Part shown: positions 1-11,949 of the stretch, piece by piece
Layout of the letters: each line of letters opens with the position of its first letter
How positions within the stretch are numbered: position 1 is the stretch's first letter
Source: Erigeron canadensis
Lineage: Eukaryota; Streptophyta; Magnoliopsida; Asterales; Asteraceae
Length of the DNA: 64,000 bases
NCBI RefSeq assembly: GCF_010389155.1
Contig: NC_057769.1
Location: forward strand, 31,620,735 to 31,684,734
Direction of reading: 5' to 3'
Made by a program: the position numbers and the translations under genes
The notes under the pieces: model-generated
Database searches by the model: none
What the model saw: only the letters and a program-made list of their open reading frames with translations
Told to the model about the DNA's origin: nothing

Positions 1-3000
1 AAAGAGCATTTGCACTGGTATTATTCAAATTCATATATACTGATGTTTATATAATCATCAATTAATTACCATTTGTAAGTTAATTCTTTGAACAACATTT
101 ACAATTAAATTGAAGTCTAGCTAGATAGTTGATTGCTTGAAAATGTAGTACGTACGAAGAAGAGGGAATATTATTGGAGCAAGGATCACTAATTCAATTA
201 ACAGAAATGATTAATCATTCTAGTTAAATAGCCTACAAATCCTCTTAAGAATGAGATGAGGACATGTGAAAAAATCAGGTGGTAGAGTTAAAAAAGAGAA
301 TTAATGGATATCACATGTTATATTTTTATAGTTTTAGAGGATTTTTCATTTTCCTTCGATTAAACCCACACAATTACATTTTCTACTAGTTAATAGTTAT
401 ATATCCATAAGTATCTTTAAATTAATTTATACATCTCAGAAATAAGCTCTATATAACTTCTTTATATATATGTTCTTATAAGAGCCTTGAAGCTATGATA
501 TGATGGCATTTAAAAACACGCATACAAAAAATTATCTTCGTGTTTGTGTACGAGATCTATAGAATCAATCACCACAATAATAAATTAATCAACACACCAA
601 TAACCAATAATAAAGAAACAGAAGACAAGGACAAAGCTTGATTTACTTGGTTTGGATCAATAAATTCAATTCACTACCAAATTAATCTCATTTTAGACGT
701 TTCTCTCTTAATACTCTTGAATATCCTTACAATTTTCAATCTTAACAAAATAGATACAATAATGGTGGTGTCATAAACATTATTGTATCTCTGAAGACGT
801 ATATGTACAAGTCATTTGGGTTGTCCAGTGGTCAGGGTGTTCTCTCCTAAGGGTTTCATCTTGGGGTAAGGGTTCAAAGCCAAAAACATTTGGGGATGAG
901 ATCGACATTTGTAAGTTATAACGCTATGCGCATCCAAGACATGAGAGAACAAACAATTTAGGAAGTTCAATCGAACTCGCAATGGGCACACAAATTCCAA
1001 AGGTTGTCAATTCATCTGCCGTTTAAAAAAAAGAGACACATATGTACACATGGACGAATGTTGTCAGGAGACGGGAGACTCACGATCAGTTAAGTGACTC
1101 TCATAAGTACTACTAGACTTATGCCAGCGCAATGCGGTGGCGACGGGGGTAGTGATGGCAGAGGTGGTAGGGGCGGTAGTAGGGACGATGGTGGGGCCGG
1201 CGATAGGGGCAACAATGGTAGTGAATGTAAAAACTAATTGATGTTACGTTAAAGGTGGTATTATAGTTATTTTAAGTGTTGGAGGATCTATACTGTAAAT
1301 TTTTTCATTAAAGGTATTATAGGTATATTAGATAGAGATGTTTAAATTAGTGAATAAAGGACAGTGTTGGCTCAAGCTTTTTCAAGGCCTTAAACAAAAT
1401 CAGTTTTTGGGCCTAGCTCACTATAATATATATTTTTTTAATCATTAAAATCAGATTTACAAATTAGCATTAATAACAATAAATATAAAAAGGAATTACA
1501 AAAGGCGAGCAGTAAACCTAGTGGCACGGAAATCACTGGACCCGGTGGTGGTAAACATGCCGACGTGGTGGTGTCGCCGCTAGTTCGTAGTTTGTTGTGG
1601 ATTGTAGTCTATAGAACACTAATATTTAGCTTACAAATTTAAAGTCTAATTAAAATATTAAGCTTAAAGTATAAAAATTGTTAGGCCCATGCCTAACCCA
1701 TTATTATAGTTAAGCTGACAGTGATAAAGGAGAAAAGTATTTTTGGTTTTTTCAAAGACAGAATGTTTAAGGAAAAAATGAGTGGTTTATTTTATTTGAT
1801 AGTATAAATTATTCTCTTAACCTCCTCATTGACAACCCGATATGGTTTATATCTCTTACTTATCTACTAATAAACTAAAATAGGATTGAGATGTTCTTAA
1901 AACGACACGTGGCGTAATCCTTGATCAACACGTGTCCTTTTAATTTATTTTTTTTTAACCAACTCTTCATAGAAGAGTTGACCACCAGCTGCCACTTTCT
2001 AGGAGCGACCTGGGTTCAAATCTTGCTAGAGGCAGAATTGAATTTAAGTGGTTGAATTACCTTGACACTATCCCTGCTGGGGTTATGTGGGTACCAATTC
2101 GGTACATGGGATCAAACGGTTCCTATCAATCTACCGTTTTAAATTAGCTTTTTTAATTATATATAGATTCAATTTCCTTATTATACTTACAATTAAACTC
2201 TAACTCTTGGCTTATTAATACAAAAGATATGATAACATTATTTGATTGATCATTTGGTCATTAATAAAGTGTCTATTTTTATTTTTTAATTATTCAACTC
2301 ATATTACTTATATCATTTATGATTAGTTATTAACATGAAGACTTCAAAATATTGAGTTTACGATCCAAAATCGCAAGGCTCTTTGTCGTCATCCACTATG
2401 CTTACAAGTTCCGATTTTGATGTGATTTTAAAAATCTAAGATAAACATAAAACTCCAACTAAACATATATTATATTTATCATTATTGTTTATTATAATTT
2501 AGTACAATCATCGAACCATCGATTTATTTTAACCTAGCTTTATTTCACACTCACAAATCATGTATAAGGCAAATATTAGAATTTCTTGTGATACAATTTA
2601 TATAGCTACCGTATACCGTACGAGTATTAGTATGAGTAGGATATATATATATATATAAACTTGGTCATCAAGTAATTAAACTTTCTCATAAAGATAACTT
2701 ACATCACAAGATACAGTTACATTTTTTTTTCTTTTGAAAAGTAAACTTTTATTCACATGACCCCGGCAAATCGTCGACGGTATATTTACAACATATTACA
2801 CAATATTAAAATGACACCAATCATCCCACGTTATACTCCTATTCTTTGTACGATTCCTATACCACAAAAACCCGAATGACTTAATGTCTTGGAGAATTCC
2901 GGTCACATTGCAGTTAACCTTTGCAAATTTGATCTCGTTCCTTACTTTCCAAATACTCCAACAACTAATCATTATAATACCCTTTATAACTTTCCTTTCC

Positions 3001-6000
3001 TTTTTACCTTTCCCCTTAATTTCATGGTATTCCAACAAGTCTTTAATCGAAAAAATGAAAAAAGGAGGGGACTTACACCAATCACTTATGTACTGCCACA
3101 CTCTTGCTGCTGCAATACACTCGCAAAACAAATTATTGACATCCTCAACCCTATCGCCACAGAATACACATTCAGGACTGTCAAAATAGCAGTTTCTAGC
3201 CTGAAGAGCTGACGAGGTGGGTAGCCGATCCATGGCAGCACGCCACATGAAAACATTACACTTTTTTGATACCCATTTACACCAATCTCTTGATCGATTC
3301 AAATACAGTTACGTACCATCCGGAAACATAACAATTAGTTTAATTACTTACAAAGTTACAAGCACCATAAAATCCACTCTTGATCGATTCAAATTCTCGA
3401 AAGCTTTGACTTTGACGTATGGATTGATCTCCTCAATCTCTTCAGTTAATCGTCTTGTATCTCTATCGCGCATGTGTTTCTCTTCATCAATAATACGAGT
3501 AATTAACATTTTACATTCACAACGTACATCAAAGACACTTAATTAATTTCGACACATGATGGGTCGCTTAATAAATGTCTTAAATGATAGGGATGTTATC
3601 AGTACGTAGATGAGGCAGATTTGGTGGACTTGGGTGAACTAATATGTTTACATCGAATCCTTTGGTGTTTAGGTCAGATCCTTGGGTAACTCACTCCCGG
3701 TTCACATAGTGGATTTAAAAGATACCTTTGACCACTGGGGTTTAAGCCAATGGTTATTTAATTACTTACTTCTCCTTGGAAATATTTCATGCATGAATAC
3801 CATCATACTAGCTATACGAAGTAATTAAACATGATTAAGGATATAGTATGATAAATTGATAAGCATAGGTAACCTTTAATATACTAATTAGTAATAATGA
3901 TGATGATGATAATAACAATAATAATAATGAGAAAAATATTAAATTCAGCCCTTAGAACTACTACTACTACTATCGTACATGGAAAAACTATATTTTCATA
4001 TCATAAATTTATCAATTCATGAATTTTATGATGAGTGTATAATTATTTTATACACCTTAAATACTTACAGTCTTTTGTAAAATAGACTCCGATGTAGGAG
4101 CCTTATAAAATAATTTAGTGTTTCCTTCTCAATCAAAACTTCATTAAATAATCCCTATTTCTTGCTACTTAATTTATCTAGCTATTTCCAACCTTTTTAT
4201 AAATGATAATAGCCTTTATATGTATCTTAGGATGAACACATATATAAAGTTTGAATCCTAGAACCTTAAAAATAAATAATAATATTAATAATAATAATAA
4301 TAAGTAATTGGATAAAAACCTCTTGATCTCGTGAGTTCATTAATTTGTAACGAATTCAAGCTATCAGCAATGCGCGTGGTTGTCCTGATTTTAATCGACT
4401 TGGATATATGTATCTAGATTTAGATTTAGACTACATATACTAAAACTTCAAAATGAATGAATGTGTCGACTTAAAAATACATTGGCACTTTATTATTAAA
4501 ATGTGAATTAATAATGCCTACAATTGGTGGTAGAAAAAAAAAAGAAAGAACAAAAAGGGAAATGGAAAAATTAGTTGGCCGGCAGCTAATTAAACATCGA
4601 AGTGACAGTGTGGTCACTATAAAAAATTTGTCATTTGTATGCACCATTTTTTAAAAATGTAAAAAAAATTACTAAGTTGTTCGCATTTAAAAATGTGTAT
4701 AAATAATATACACTAAAAAGTGTGGAAAAAATTACAAGTTTTACATTTAAAAGTGCGAAGAAAATTTTTGCAGACTAATTAATAAGTATGTACAATGTTA
4801 GATTTGTACGCGCTTTTAAATGTAAAGATCATTTCTTCGCGGGTGATTTATACGCACTATAAAAATCATTTCTTCGCGGGTGATTTTTACATAAGTGCGA
4901 AGAAGTCACTCGTGAATAAATGATCTTCACACTTATAAGTGTAAAATATAAAATTTGTGCACATTTATTAGCGTGAACATTTTTTTTACACTTTTATATG
5001 TGAAACTTTTTAATTTTTACGCACTTATTGATGTGTACATTTTGCACACATTTATAAGTGTGAACGATCTAATAATATACGCATCTTTCAAAATTGTGTA
5101 AAATAAAATGTGTATAATTGATTAATTTGTTGTAGTGACTTGACTCCTCTTTCTTTCTTTCCAGGATGGTTACAGACATCCCGGGCACCACCAACTCCTC
5201 TTTCGGTATATATTCTTCTTTCACATCATTCATTCATACATAATTACATATGTCTTTCCTTTTTAAGTTCTTTTTACTGTTTTACTGTACGTACTAATAT
5301 TACAGCTAACAATTTAACATTGAATTAAAGACTAGTTAATTGATTGTAAGTTGTGACTCAAATTTTGCTAAGTAAAAAATATATATATACATAGTAACAA
5401 TATGCTTTTTTGGAAAATCATAGTAACAATATGTTTGAATTAGTTGTTCGCATATTTGTCAAGTATAAATAGAAGTATATAGAACTACTATACGTCTAAT
5501 TATATTATAGATATAATTAATAGTGTTGTCGTCGCAATTCCATAAGGGAGTTGATACGCGAACAACTACGAGTAATAGGATGTTGGGTTGGGATTTCCTC
5601 AAGTTCCCCAACTCGTCTTATATTATAGATATTAATAGTTAAGTTGGGAAAATCTTGACCCTTAAATTAAAACCAATGATCAAGATTCAAAAATCATGAC
5701 TGTTAAGTTTAATCCAATAATGGTTGAGATTATTTTAACTTGACCTCTCAAATTAATTCCAAACTTGACGGAATCTCCGTCCTATTATACCTATCATGCC
5801 ATTATATTGCTCTACTTCGACGGATCAACACATACACTACGCTACTACTATACATACTTCATTTCTAGACTTCTAGTTAATAGTTATGCATGTTTAGTGG
5901 GTTTAATTTTTTGCAATGTAGGAATATTGATATAATGACTTAATTAAAAAGTTTCCCAATAAGGCAAATACTGTATTATTAATTGTCAACTTTTATTAAT

Positions 6001-6654
6001 TGTAGCTAAATGTTGTTAACAGATCATCGATCTTTTAGTGATCTCATTTCGTTATAGATTACGGGCCAGATATATTAATTAGCCCGGCCCATCACGTGTC
6101 TATATATACAAATACAAATACAAATCATAGCCAAAGTTCTTGCTATATAAATGAAGTAATGTCCCAGCTGAGCTAGCTGCTCATATGAATAGTAGACCAA
6201 AAATCGCTGATCCCCTCATTAATTGTTATATAAGGAGCTTAAAAAAATCCAAGCTTTTTGTGTGTGTGTGTGTGTGTGTAGGGAATGAGGTGGTGAGCTA
6301 TGAGATGCCTAGGCCAAACATTGGCATTCACAGGTAATTAAGTAATTATATATATTGTCCATCAATCTCTTCAATTCTTGGTCTTTTCATTATTAAATAT
6401 TGCAATTATTGGTCTACTCTTAATATATATATCAAGCTAGCTATATATCTCGTCCAATCGTGTTATGTACATATATATGTACATATAGGTATGTGTTTGT
6501 GCTTTTTAAGCAAGAGGGAAGACAAAGTGTGAGTTGTCCAGTTTCAAGAGATAGATTCAACACTAGAAGCTTTGCTCATGAAAATGAACTCGGCCGCCCT
6601 GTTGCTGCCGCTTTCTTCAATTGTCAGAGAGAAACAGCTGCCAGACGCCGATAA
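1..6654 (+). CDS. CEN: CENTRORADIALIS/TFL1-like PEBP protein, 3' part (5' end outside window)
   Basis: PEBP-family repressor of flowering and keeper of shoot indeterminacy; family members bind FD-type bZIPs and 14-3-3 proteins. Exons seen: 1-17 (end of exon 2, reads KEHLHW into a GT donor), 5165-5205 (exon 3, 41 bp, the size conserved in this family, reads [14 protein letters not shown]), 6282-6333 ([16 protein letters not shown]), 6489-6654 (YVFVLFKQ... to [12 protein letters not shown] and TAA). The SRD triplet before FNTR carries the Asp typical of TFL1/CEN repressors where FT has Gln, and the [12 protein letters not shown] end matches CEN. The His/Tyr switch residue lies in the missing part. 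Exon 4 is normally uninterrupted; here reading on past 6333 gives TAA at once, so a phase-2 intron (6334-6488) must be removed. Intron 2 is 5147 bp and full of transposons. Coding looks intact in what is visible. Confidence 0.9.
822..900 (+). repeat. SINE-like sequence with pol III boxes
   Basis: An A-box-like TGTCCAGTGG at 822-831 is followed about 40 bases later by a B-box-like GGTTCAAAGCC at 871-881, the spacing of tRNA-derived SINE promoters. It lies in intron 2 of the CEN-like gene. No poly(A) end or duplication could be fixed, so the borders are rough. Confidence 0.4.
1113..1365 (-). mobile_element. Small non-autonomous Helitron (GC-rich 3' end family)
   Basis: Read on the minus strand, the element ends with a CGCATTGCGC stretch and then CTAG followed by T (1113-1116), a typical Helitron 3' end. 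The interior has a run of GGTGG/GGCGG triplets and then an AT-rich part that recurs near 10290-10520 and 24979-25240. The 5' end is not clear. Confidence 0.5.
1960..2145 (+). repeat. Possible SINE remnant
   Basis: A B-box-like GGGTTCAAATC at 2012-2022 sits in a stretch of higher GC than its surroundings, followed by a short-repeat-like tail. The A box is weak. Resemblance to tRNA-derived SINEs is an inference. Confidence 0.3.
2721..3302 (-). mobile_element. 5'-truncated LINE with reverse-transcriptase zinc-binding domain
   Basis: The minus strand encodes 168 aa with the zf-RVT signature that follows reverse transcriptase in plant LINEs: [16 protein letters not shown], then C-x2-C (CVFC), then LFCEC and VWQY, and a C-terminal [10 protein letters not shown]...W..W block. 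It ends in an A-rich tail (T-rich at 2721-2735 on the plus strand). The piece is flanked by a perfect 10-bp direct repeat ATACAGTTAC at 2711-2720 and 3303-3312, so 2721-3302 is the whole insertion, truncated at its 5' side. It is in intron 2 of the CEN-like gene, opposite to transcription. Confidence 0.88.
3313..4614. other. Intron 2 sequence without a recognised gene
   Basis: AT-rich intronic DNA. It has an ATG/ATA microsatellite near 3895-3930 and AAT-rich runs near 4265-4300. The 16-base string TCTTGATCGATTCAAA next to the LINE occurs again near 3380. No coding signal seen. Confidence 0.6.
4615..5137. mobile_element. CACTA-like non-autonomous element
   Basis: Starts CACTATAAAAAATT and ends AATTTGTTGTAGTG, i.e. 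CACTA termini in inverted orientation. The inside carries many short copies in both directions of a TTTACACTTATAAGTGTGAA-like unit, as CACTA elements do near their ends. A 3-bp target duplication is not clear (GGT/ACT). It ends 27 bases before exon 3 of the CEN-like gene. Confidence 0.65.
5206..6281 (+). other. Intron 3 of the CEN-like gene
   Basis: GT-AG intron of 1076 bp, AT-rich, with a (TG)n run of about 20 bases directly before the acceptor at 6260-6279. No gene or clear transposon seen inside. Confidence 0.75.
6334..6488 (+). other. Extra phase-2 intron inside PEBP exon 4
   Basis: Donor GTAATT after CACAG and acceptor TATAG before GTATGTG. Removing it joins GIHR to YVFVLF in frame; keeping it gives a stop codon directly after the Arg codon starts. 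Both sides read AG|G, a protosplice-like site. It is 155 bp and AT-rich with TATATA and CTAGCTA runs. Confidence 0.85.
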
Positions 6655-6908
6655 TATTTACTCTAGCTACCAGCTAGAGCTATACTCAATTAGCTCACCT
6701 GAATCAAAATCATTGCAACTGGCCGGTGTACGTCGAGTCGTCGTCGACTGTAATATTATGTAATACATTGTTATATTATTGAATAAGCACGTACATAAAC
6801 TAAGTGCACGAGCTAGCTAGTTTTTCGATAACTCTAAGTCTATGTATGACTTTTCAAGAAAGAAAATAAGGTGCAAACTATATAGCTAGTATGAGGGGGT
6901 TAAATTAA

Positions 6909-7257
6909 TCTACTCTACTATATAAATAAAGCATCACTTTGATTTTAGGTATTTTCTTATTAATAATCTTTTTTATGTAATTGTATTTATGACATCATAT
7001 TAAAGTTTTTATTTTTAATCCTCCATTAAAAAAATTTTCAAAAATAGTCAAACTTAATGTAAAATAACACATTTTTTGAACATCTAATCATATACTCATA
7101 TCATTTTTTTAAAATAAAATCTGATTTCGTAAAACATTTGTTACGTCATTCATTATATTTATTTTTGTTTTGTTTTTCTAATTATGCTTCGTTTTTATCG
7201 GTATATCAAATAAATTTTCTTTGATTTACCCACGTAATATGCGGGTTGCTAAGCTAG
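6909..7257 (+). mobile_element. Short non-autonomous Helitron
   Basis: Begins TCTACTCTACTATATAAATA (TC start) and ends GCGGGTTGCTAAGCTAG followed by T, giving the expected TC...CTAG ends and T on the 3' side. It is 349 bp, AT-rich, without coding. It lies 255 bp after the stop codon of the CEN-like gene. Confidence 0.65.
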
Positions 7258-7870
7258 TTACATAAACAACATAACCGGGTTTAATTTATTTAAACTTTTT
7301 ATTTTTATTTTCTTATTTAATTTTGTTCCATCGGTGGCGCTGGTGGTGGGGTCTAACGGGAGTGGAAGCTAGAGAGATGGAGCCGGTTTTGTTCTTAAGA
7401 AGAAGACGAGAAAGATAAAATTAGTTGTACAAACAAATAACGTAGAAACATTATTAAACCATTATCAAAAATTCCTAAAATGCATCATTAAGTACGTATA
7501 TAAATATGGGCTAACTTAATTGGTTGTTACAACTTACAAGAAGCTAGTTCAAACATGCATCATAATATCAGAAACGTGCATTGTTTCAATATAGGTCGAA
7601 ACTCATTATCATGTCTAAGAATTGCATGGCAAGAAATCATTGGTCATCATATATATCCTAACATATCTGATAATAAAGATTGAGATCCTATTTTTGTTGA
7701 TCCTATATATATGAATCTTTATTCTTTTCATTGATCGGTTCATAAAATCATAATGTTATGATTGAGATTTTGACTTTTTATAATACAAAAGTAGGTGTAA
7801 ATAATTCAGCTCATAGTACTACTTTTAGTTCAAATCAGGACGGGTTAATATTCTGTTGGTTATATATATG
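7258..7870. other. Spacer without recognised gene
   Basis: AT-rich DNA between two Helitrons. A short GC-richer patch lies at 7330-7390. No coding or RNA gene seen. Confidence 0.6.
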
Positions 7871-9274
7871 CTGGTGTTCAGGTCCGTCCAATGGACGGGT
7901 AGTATCAAAATATATTAATTAAAACTAAAAATTAGTATTCAAATATATTAAATAGATACCGAAATCAACTTGGAAATTTGCTAGCTGAATAGTCACTCCA
8001 TCGGTCAAAATACTCATAAAATTTCAAAAAAAATATCAAAATAATCATAGTCGATATATTAAAATAATAAGAATCTTACTCATAGCAAAATTTGACTTTT
8101 TATCTAAAAGCTTATAGAAAGATATAATCGTAAATCTTAACTATACACCATTAATGAGCTACTTTCAAAACAAAATCAAAATAATCAAAGTCGATATGTT
8201 AAAGTAATCGAAAACCTACTTATAACAAATTTAGATATCTAAAAGGTTATAGAAAGATATAATCGTAAATCCTAAGAGTTAATATAGGTTACAAATACAA
8301 AATTTAATATATAATATATAGATTAGTTAAGTCATATATCACAACTTAATCAATACAAAAGCTAAAGAAGAAACATACAAAAATTAACTCTATATAAATA
8401 TTGATTTCAGTTTACCTTTTTTTTTTCCAACTTTAGTTGAATAAAAAATTTACAATTTCTTATATTCTAAAAGTGTAAACTATATAATTTGAAAAATACA
8501 TAACAAATACCATTTTGAACGTTTTGATTTTCTTCGGGTTGTTCCACTCTGAAACGGTCCATACATGCATGCACAACAGGGAGTCGTAAATGATGGTTAA
8601 CATGTGTTGGCTTCAGATCTTCAAGATGAACTAATATGGTCATATTACTGTTGTTGAAAAAGCCATAACGAAATATAATGGCTAACAAACTAAATTTTAA
8701 AAAAATAATAATAACAATAACATAAGAATTCAATATTAAAAATGATTAATTATGTACAAAGTATATAAAAAGAAAACTCTTTTTATAGTTGATCGTAGCT
8801 TCGTTTTTTGTTGTCGTACGTGAGTTATAGTATAGATTACCAATAAAACCGAAAAGTACAAATTAATTATTTTTAAAATTAGGTGAAATTGTAAATTGGT
8901 GATGGAAAATCAAAAAATGTATATTAATTATTTTTAAGTGTAAATTGGTGATGGAAAATCCAAAAGTATAATTAATTATTTTTAAATTGGGTTAAAGTGT
9001 AAATTGGTGATGGAAAATCAAAAAGTGTAAGTTAATTATTTTTAAATTGAGTTAAAGTGTAAATTGGTGATTGGAAAACCAAAAAGTGTAAATTAGTTAT
9101 TTTAGAATTGGGTTAAAATGTAAATTGGTGATAGAAAGCTAAAAAGTAAAAATTAATTTATTTAAATTTAATATTAAAAAGTTAGAGTATTAATAAGAAG
9201 GGAGGATTAGGCTCTAGGAGGGGATTAGGGTTATCAAGTGTACCCCCAACCCCCTCTTTTAGTTATATTATAGA
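7871..9274 (-). mobile_element. Helitron copy A with RPA-like remnant and minisatellite
   Basis: On the minus strand it begins TCTATAATATAACTAAAAGA (5' end at 9274) and ends with the hairpin CCGTCCATTGGACGG, then CCTGAACACCAG at 7871, a decayed CTAG. Copies B (43713-44303) and C (50739-51627) share both ends. The minus strand of about 8500-8670 encodes LEDLKPTHVNHHLRLPVV, like the start of a replication protein A OB fold; this copy is damaged (RVVHVW in copy C reads PVVHAC here). Near the 5' end five units containing TAAATTGGTGATGGAAAA start at 8891, 8940, 8999, 9059 and 9120. Confidence 0.75.
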
Positions 9275-11277
9275 TAGATGGGCAAATATCATATATCCCT
9301 TTTCTAAACCCCCTAAATATCGTATTTATCCAATTTACAAGTTTTCAATATTTAATAGGGTTAAGTACCTTAAAATGTAACTGACTATAAAACCAAATGT
9401 ATATATAGTAAGAATGAACTAAAATTTTGGACATTGTATGTTAATAACTTAATAAATTGTCCAAATTATGTAATATGACATACGTGGCAACCCGGCTATA
9501 TGAGCCGCCATGTGCAAATTTTTGATTGGTCGGCTCATGATTTGAACATTTTTACTAGGTTCTTAACACACAATATCCAACCTGATAGTTGGTTCCCACT
9601 ATAGATATGTCATTTAGTTAGTTACATTTCGGCGCACTTAACCCTAATTAATAATATACAATGATCTTAAAACAAGTTTTGGATAATATGATATCTTATG
9701 CAGGAGTATATCTGAACTTAACTCTATATATATTTAGTTTCACCACTAATACTCGTAATTATGTGACATACTCATACACCCTTACCCTCCATCTCAATTT
9801 TATTATCCATTTTTATCACACATCAATTGCCAATCATTTTATACCGCCTCCGCATTTAGCCATCCATCCGTATCCAGCCATCCACATGATGGAAACCATC
9901 AAATTGTCAGATTTCTTAAATACTCGTACCATGAAAAATTGCCATATCGTATAAGAAAAATGTGAAGTTATTGTAACTTTACACTAATATATACAAGGTT
10001 GTGTTCAAAATAGCTATAAGCCTATAATTAATATCTTTTTGAAGTTTCTATTATATTTACTATACTTGGTTGACTCTTGTTAAAAAATAACTTAACTTCA
10101 TTTATATATAGTTAGGTATTGAAATATTTAAGTTGACATATAACAAAATAATTTTAATTAAACAAAAGTAGTGTATATTTTCAAGTTTTGATGCATAAAA
10201 AGTAATATATAGACGTAGTGCATAAATTTAATGCGAAAGAGATGAAAACATCTATATTCTATAGAGGTGTTATCCAGAAATTGCAGCGGCAGTAACGGTG
10301 ATGGGTGGTGGTGGCGATGGTGTTGATGGTGACAGTCGGCGGTGATGACGCTAGCAGTGTGATTATTAATGTAAAATTAATTGAACGGTAATGTAATTAT
10401 TTTTAGAGTTAAGAGATGCATGTTGTAAATAATTAAGGATATTATAGGTATGGTATGTAAAGATTTTTAAATTTTTGAATAAAAGAGATGATCAGTTTGA
10501 GTAAATATGGATTGAAAATGCTTTGAGGGTATTTTAGGTAAATATAATATGTGGTTGTGAAGGTATTGAAGATTAAAGGTATTTTTTGAGGTAATGATAA
10601 ATCCTCCTAATACAATAATCTAAAAGTCTTCCTAACTATTAGATTGAGATATGTGGCAAAATCAGTGGTGAGATTGAGAAAGAGAATTAGTGGATAACAC
10701 TTGTCATGTTTTAAAGCTAGCATTTAGGATGATTTTTTGACTATTGTATTAGGATGATTAATCATTTCCATTTTTTGTGCTTTGAAAAATAAAAAGTTTA
10801 AAAGGAAGAGATGGTTTTATAAAAAAATAAACATAAAGATATTGTTCTCCTCAATGTTATAAAATATTGGTTAAACTATTTTATTGTATTTACGATTTTC
10901 TAAGTCAAACATCACATTTACCATATGTGAATTGTTAGTCGTTTAAGAAAAAGATATATGATGTCATGGTTCACCGTTAATATAGCACTTGTGACGATTG
11001 GGTTGAACATCTTAACCAATGACCGACATTTTTCACAATAATTCATTTAATGCATTTGAATTTTCGACTTTTAATAATTCCTAGTTAACAATCAATTTAA
11101 AAAAAGAAAGAATGACACAAGCTTTTCTTAAAGCTAAACAAGAGTATTTTGTAGACGTCGTGAGCATTAGTGATTTCTTAAAGCCTATATATAAATAGCA
11201 TTTTTGATTAGCAAATTTTGCTATCTTTTTTTCATTTTGTGAATTGATCTATTATATTAGAATTTAGAAACACCCAA
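9275..11277. other. Spacer with Helitron-like remnant
   Basis: AT-rich. The part 10260-10520 repeats the GGTGG/GGCGG block and AT-rich tail of the Helitron at 1113-1365. No host gene seen. Immediately before 11278 the sequence is T-rich and could be the leader of the next gene. Confidence 0.5.
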
Positions 11278-11949
11278 ATGACATTGTCCCGGGCATCTTT
11301 TCAATGTCATCCTGCAAAAATCGAGAACTCAATTTCTATGAATGTTGAAGAGTACCTGGCTTATGTCCAGGCAGATGATAACCAGCTTCAAATCCTAGAA
11401 GAAGGTATAGACATCAATATACAAGCTGATGATCATAGCATCCCAAAATCTTTAAAAGACATTATTGGGGAAATCCAACCAATCCAAACTCGAATTCAAG
11501 CACTACAAAGACAACAACATAGCTCTGATGATGAGATGACACTTGAGGAATTCTTGATTAGCTTAGGGGTTGTTCGGGCACCATCAAAAGTAGCACACCC
11601 CCAAGAGATGGTTCAACACCATAATGGTGTCGCGCAAGGTACAAATATAGTGTTTGCTTATGCGACAGGTTTATATATGTAACATTATTGATTTAATAGC
11701 ATAAAAAGAAAAAAAAAAGAAGAAAAAAGTTTGATCACATTTTATTAATTGTGACCGATAGGTGCTACGTCTAACGGATACAACTTTGCACCGAGTAGTG
11801 CATTAAACCCTTATGTGCCGATGACAAATAACGTGCCAATTATATATAGAGGAACAATGGTGCCTTCGGGGATGTCTAGAAATGAAACCAACCGTGACAT
11901 CAAGGCGGACTTGATGCTTGATGACCACTACTGCAAGGCAGGGGGGTAA
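11278..11949 (+). CDS. AREB/ABI5-like protein lacking the bZIP domain
   Basis: Exon 1 is 11278-11668, the intron 11669-11761 (GTTTAT...ATAG) and exon 2 11762-11949, giving 192 aa. Two stretches resemble conserved motifs of the ABF/AREB/ABI5 group of bZIP factors: SISMNVEEYLAYVQADDNQ (family: SMNMDEFLKNIW..EENQ) near residues 19-37, and DDEMTLEEFLISLGVVRAP (family: MTLEDFLVKAGVVRE) near 83-101. Exon 2 (GATSNGYNFAPSS...) ends in GGG GGG TAA with no basic region or leucine zipper. Just after the stop another frame reads RARRRNIRMTERI, faintly basic-region-like, so the gene may have been cut short by a frameshift at the G run. Could be a pseudogene or a short regulator; without RNA evidence the splice is a prediction. 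Confidence 0.45.

Noticed and set aside
2884..3546. Three open frames on the plus strand over the LINE
   Set aside because: They lie opposite the zinc-finger reading frame of the LINE and have no protein-like pattern.
9661..9954. 97-codon open frame on the plus strand
   Set aside because: Low-complexity Tyr/Thr/His/Ile composition, no splice context and no recognisable motif; likely chance.
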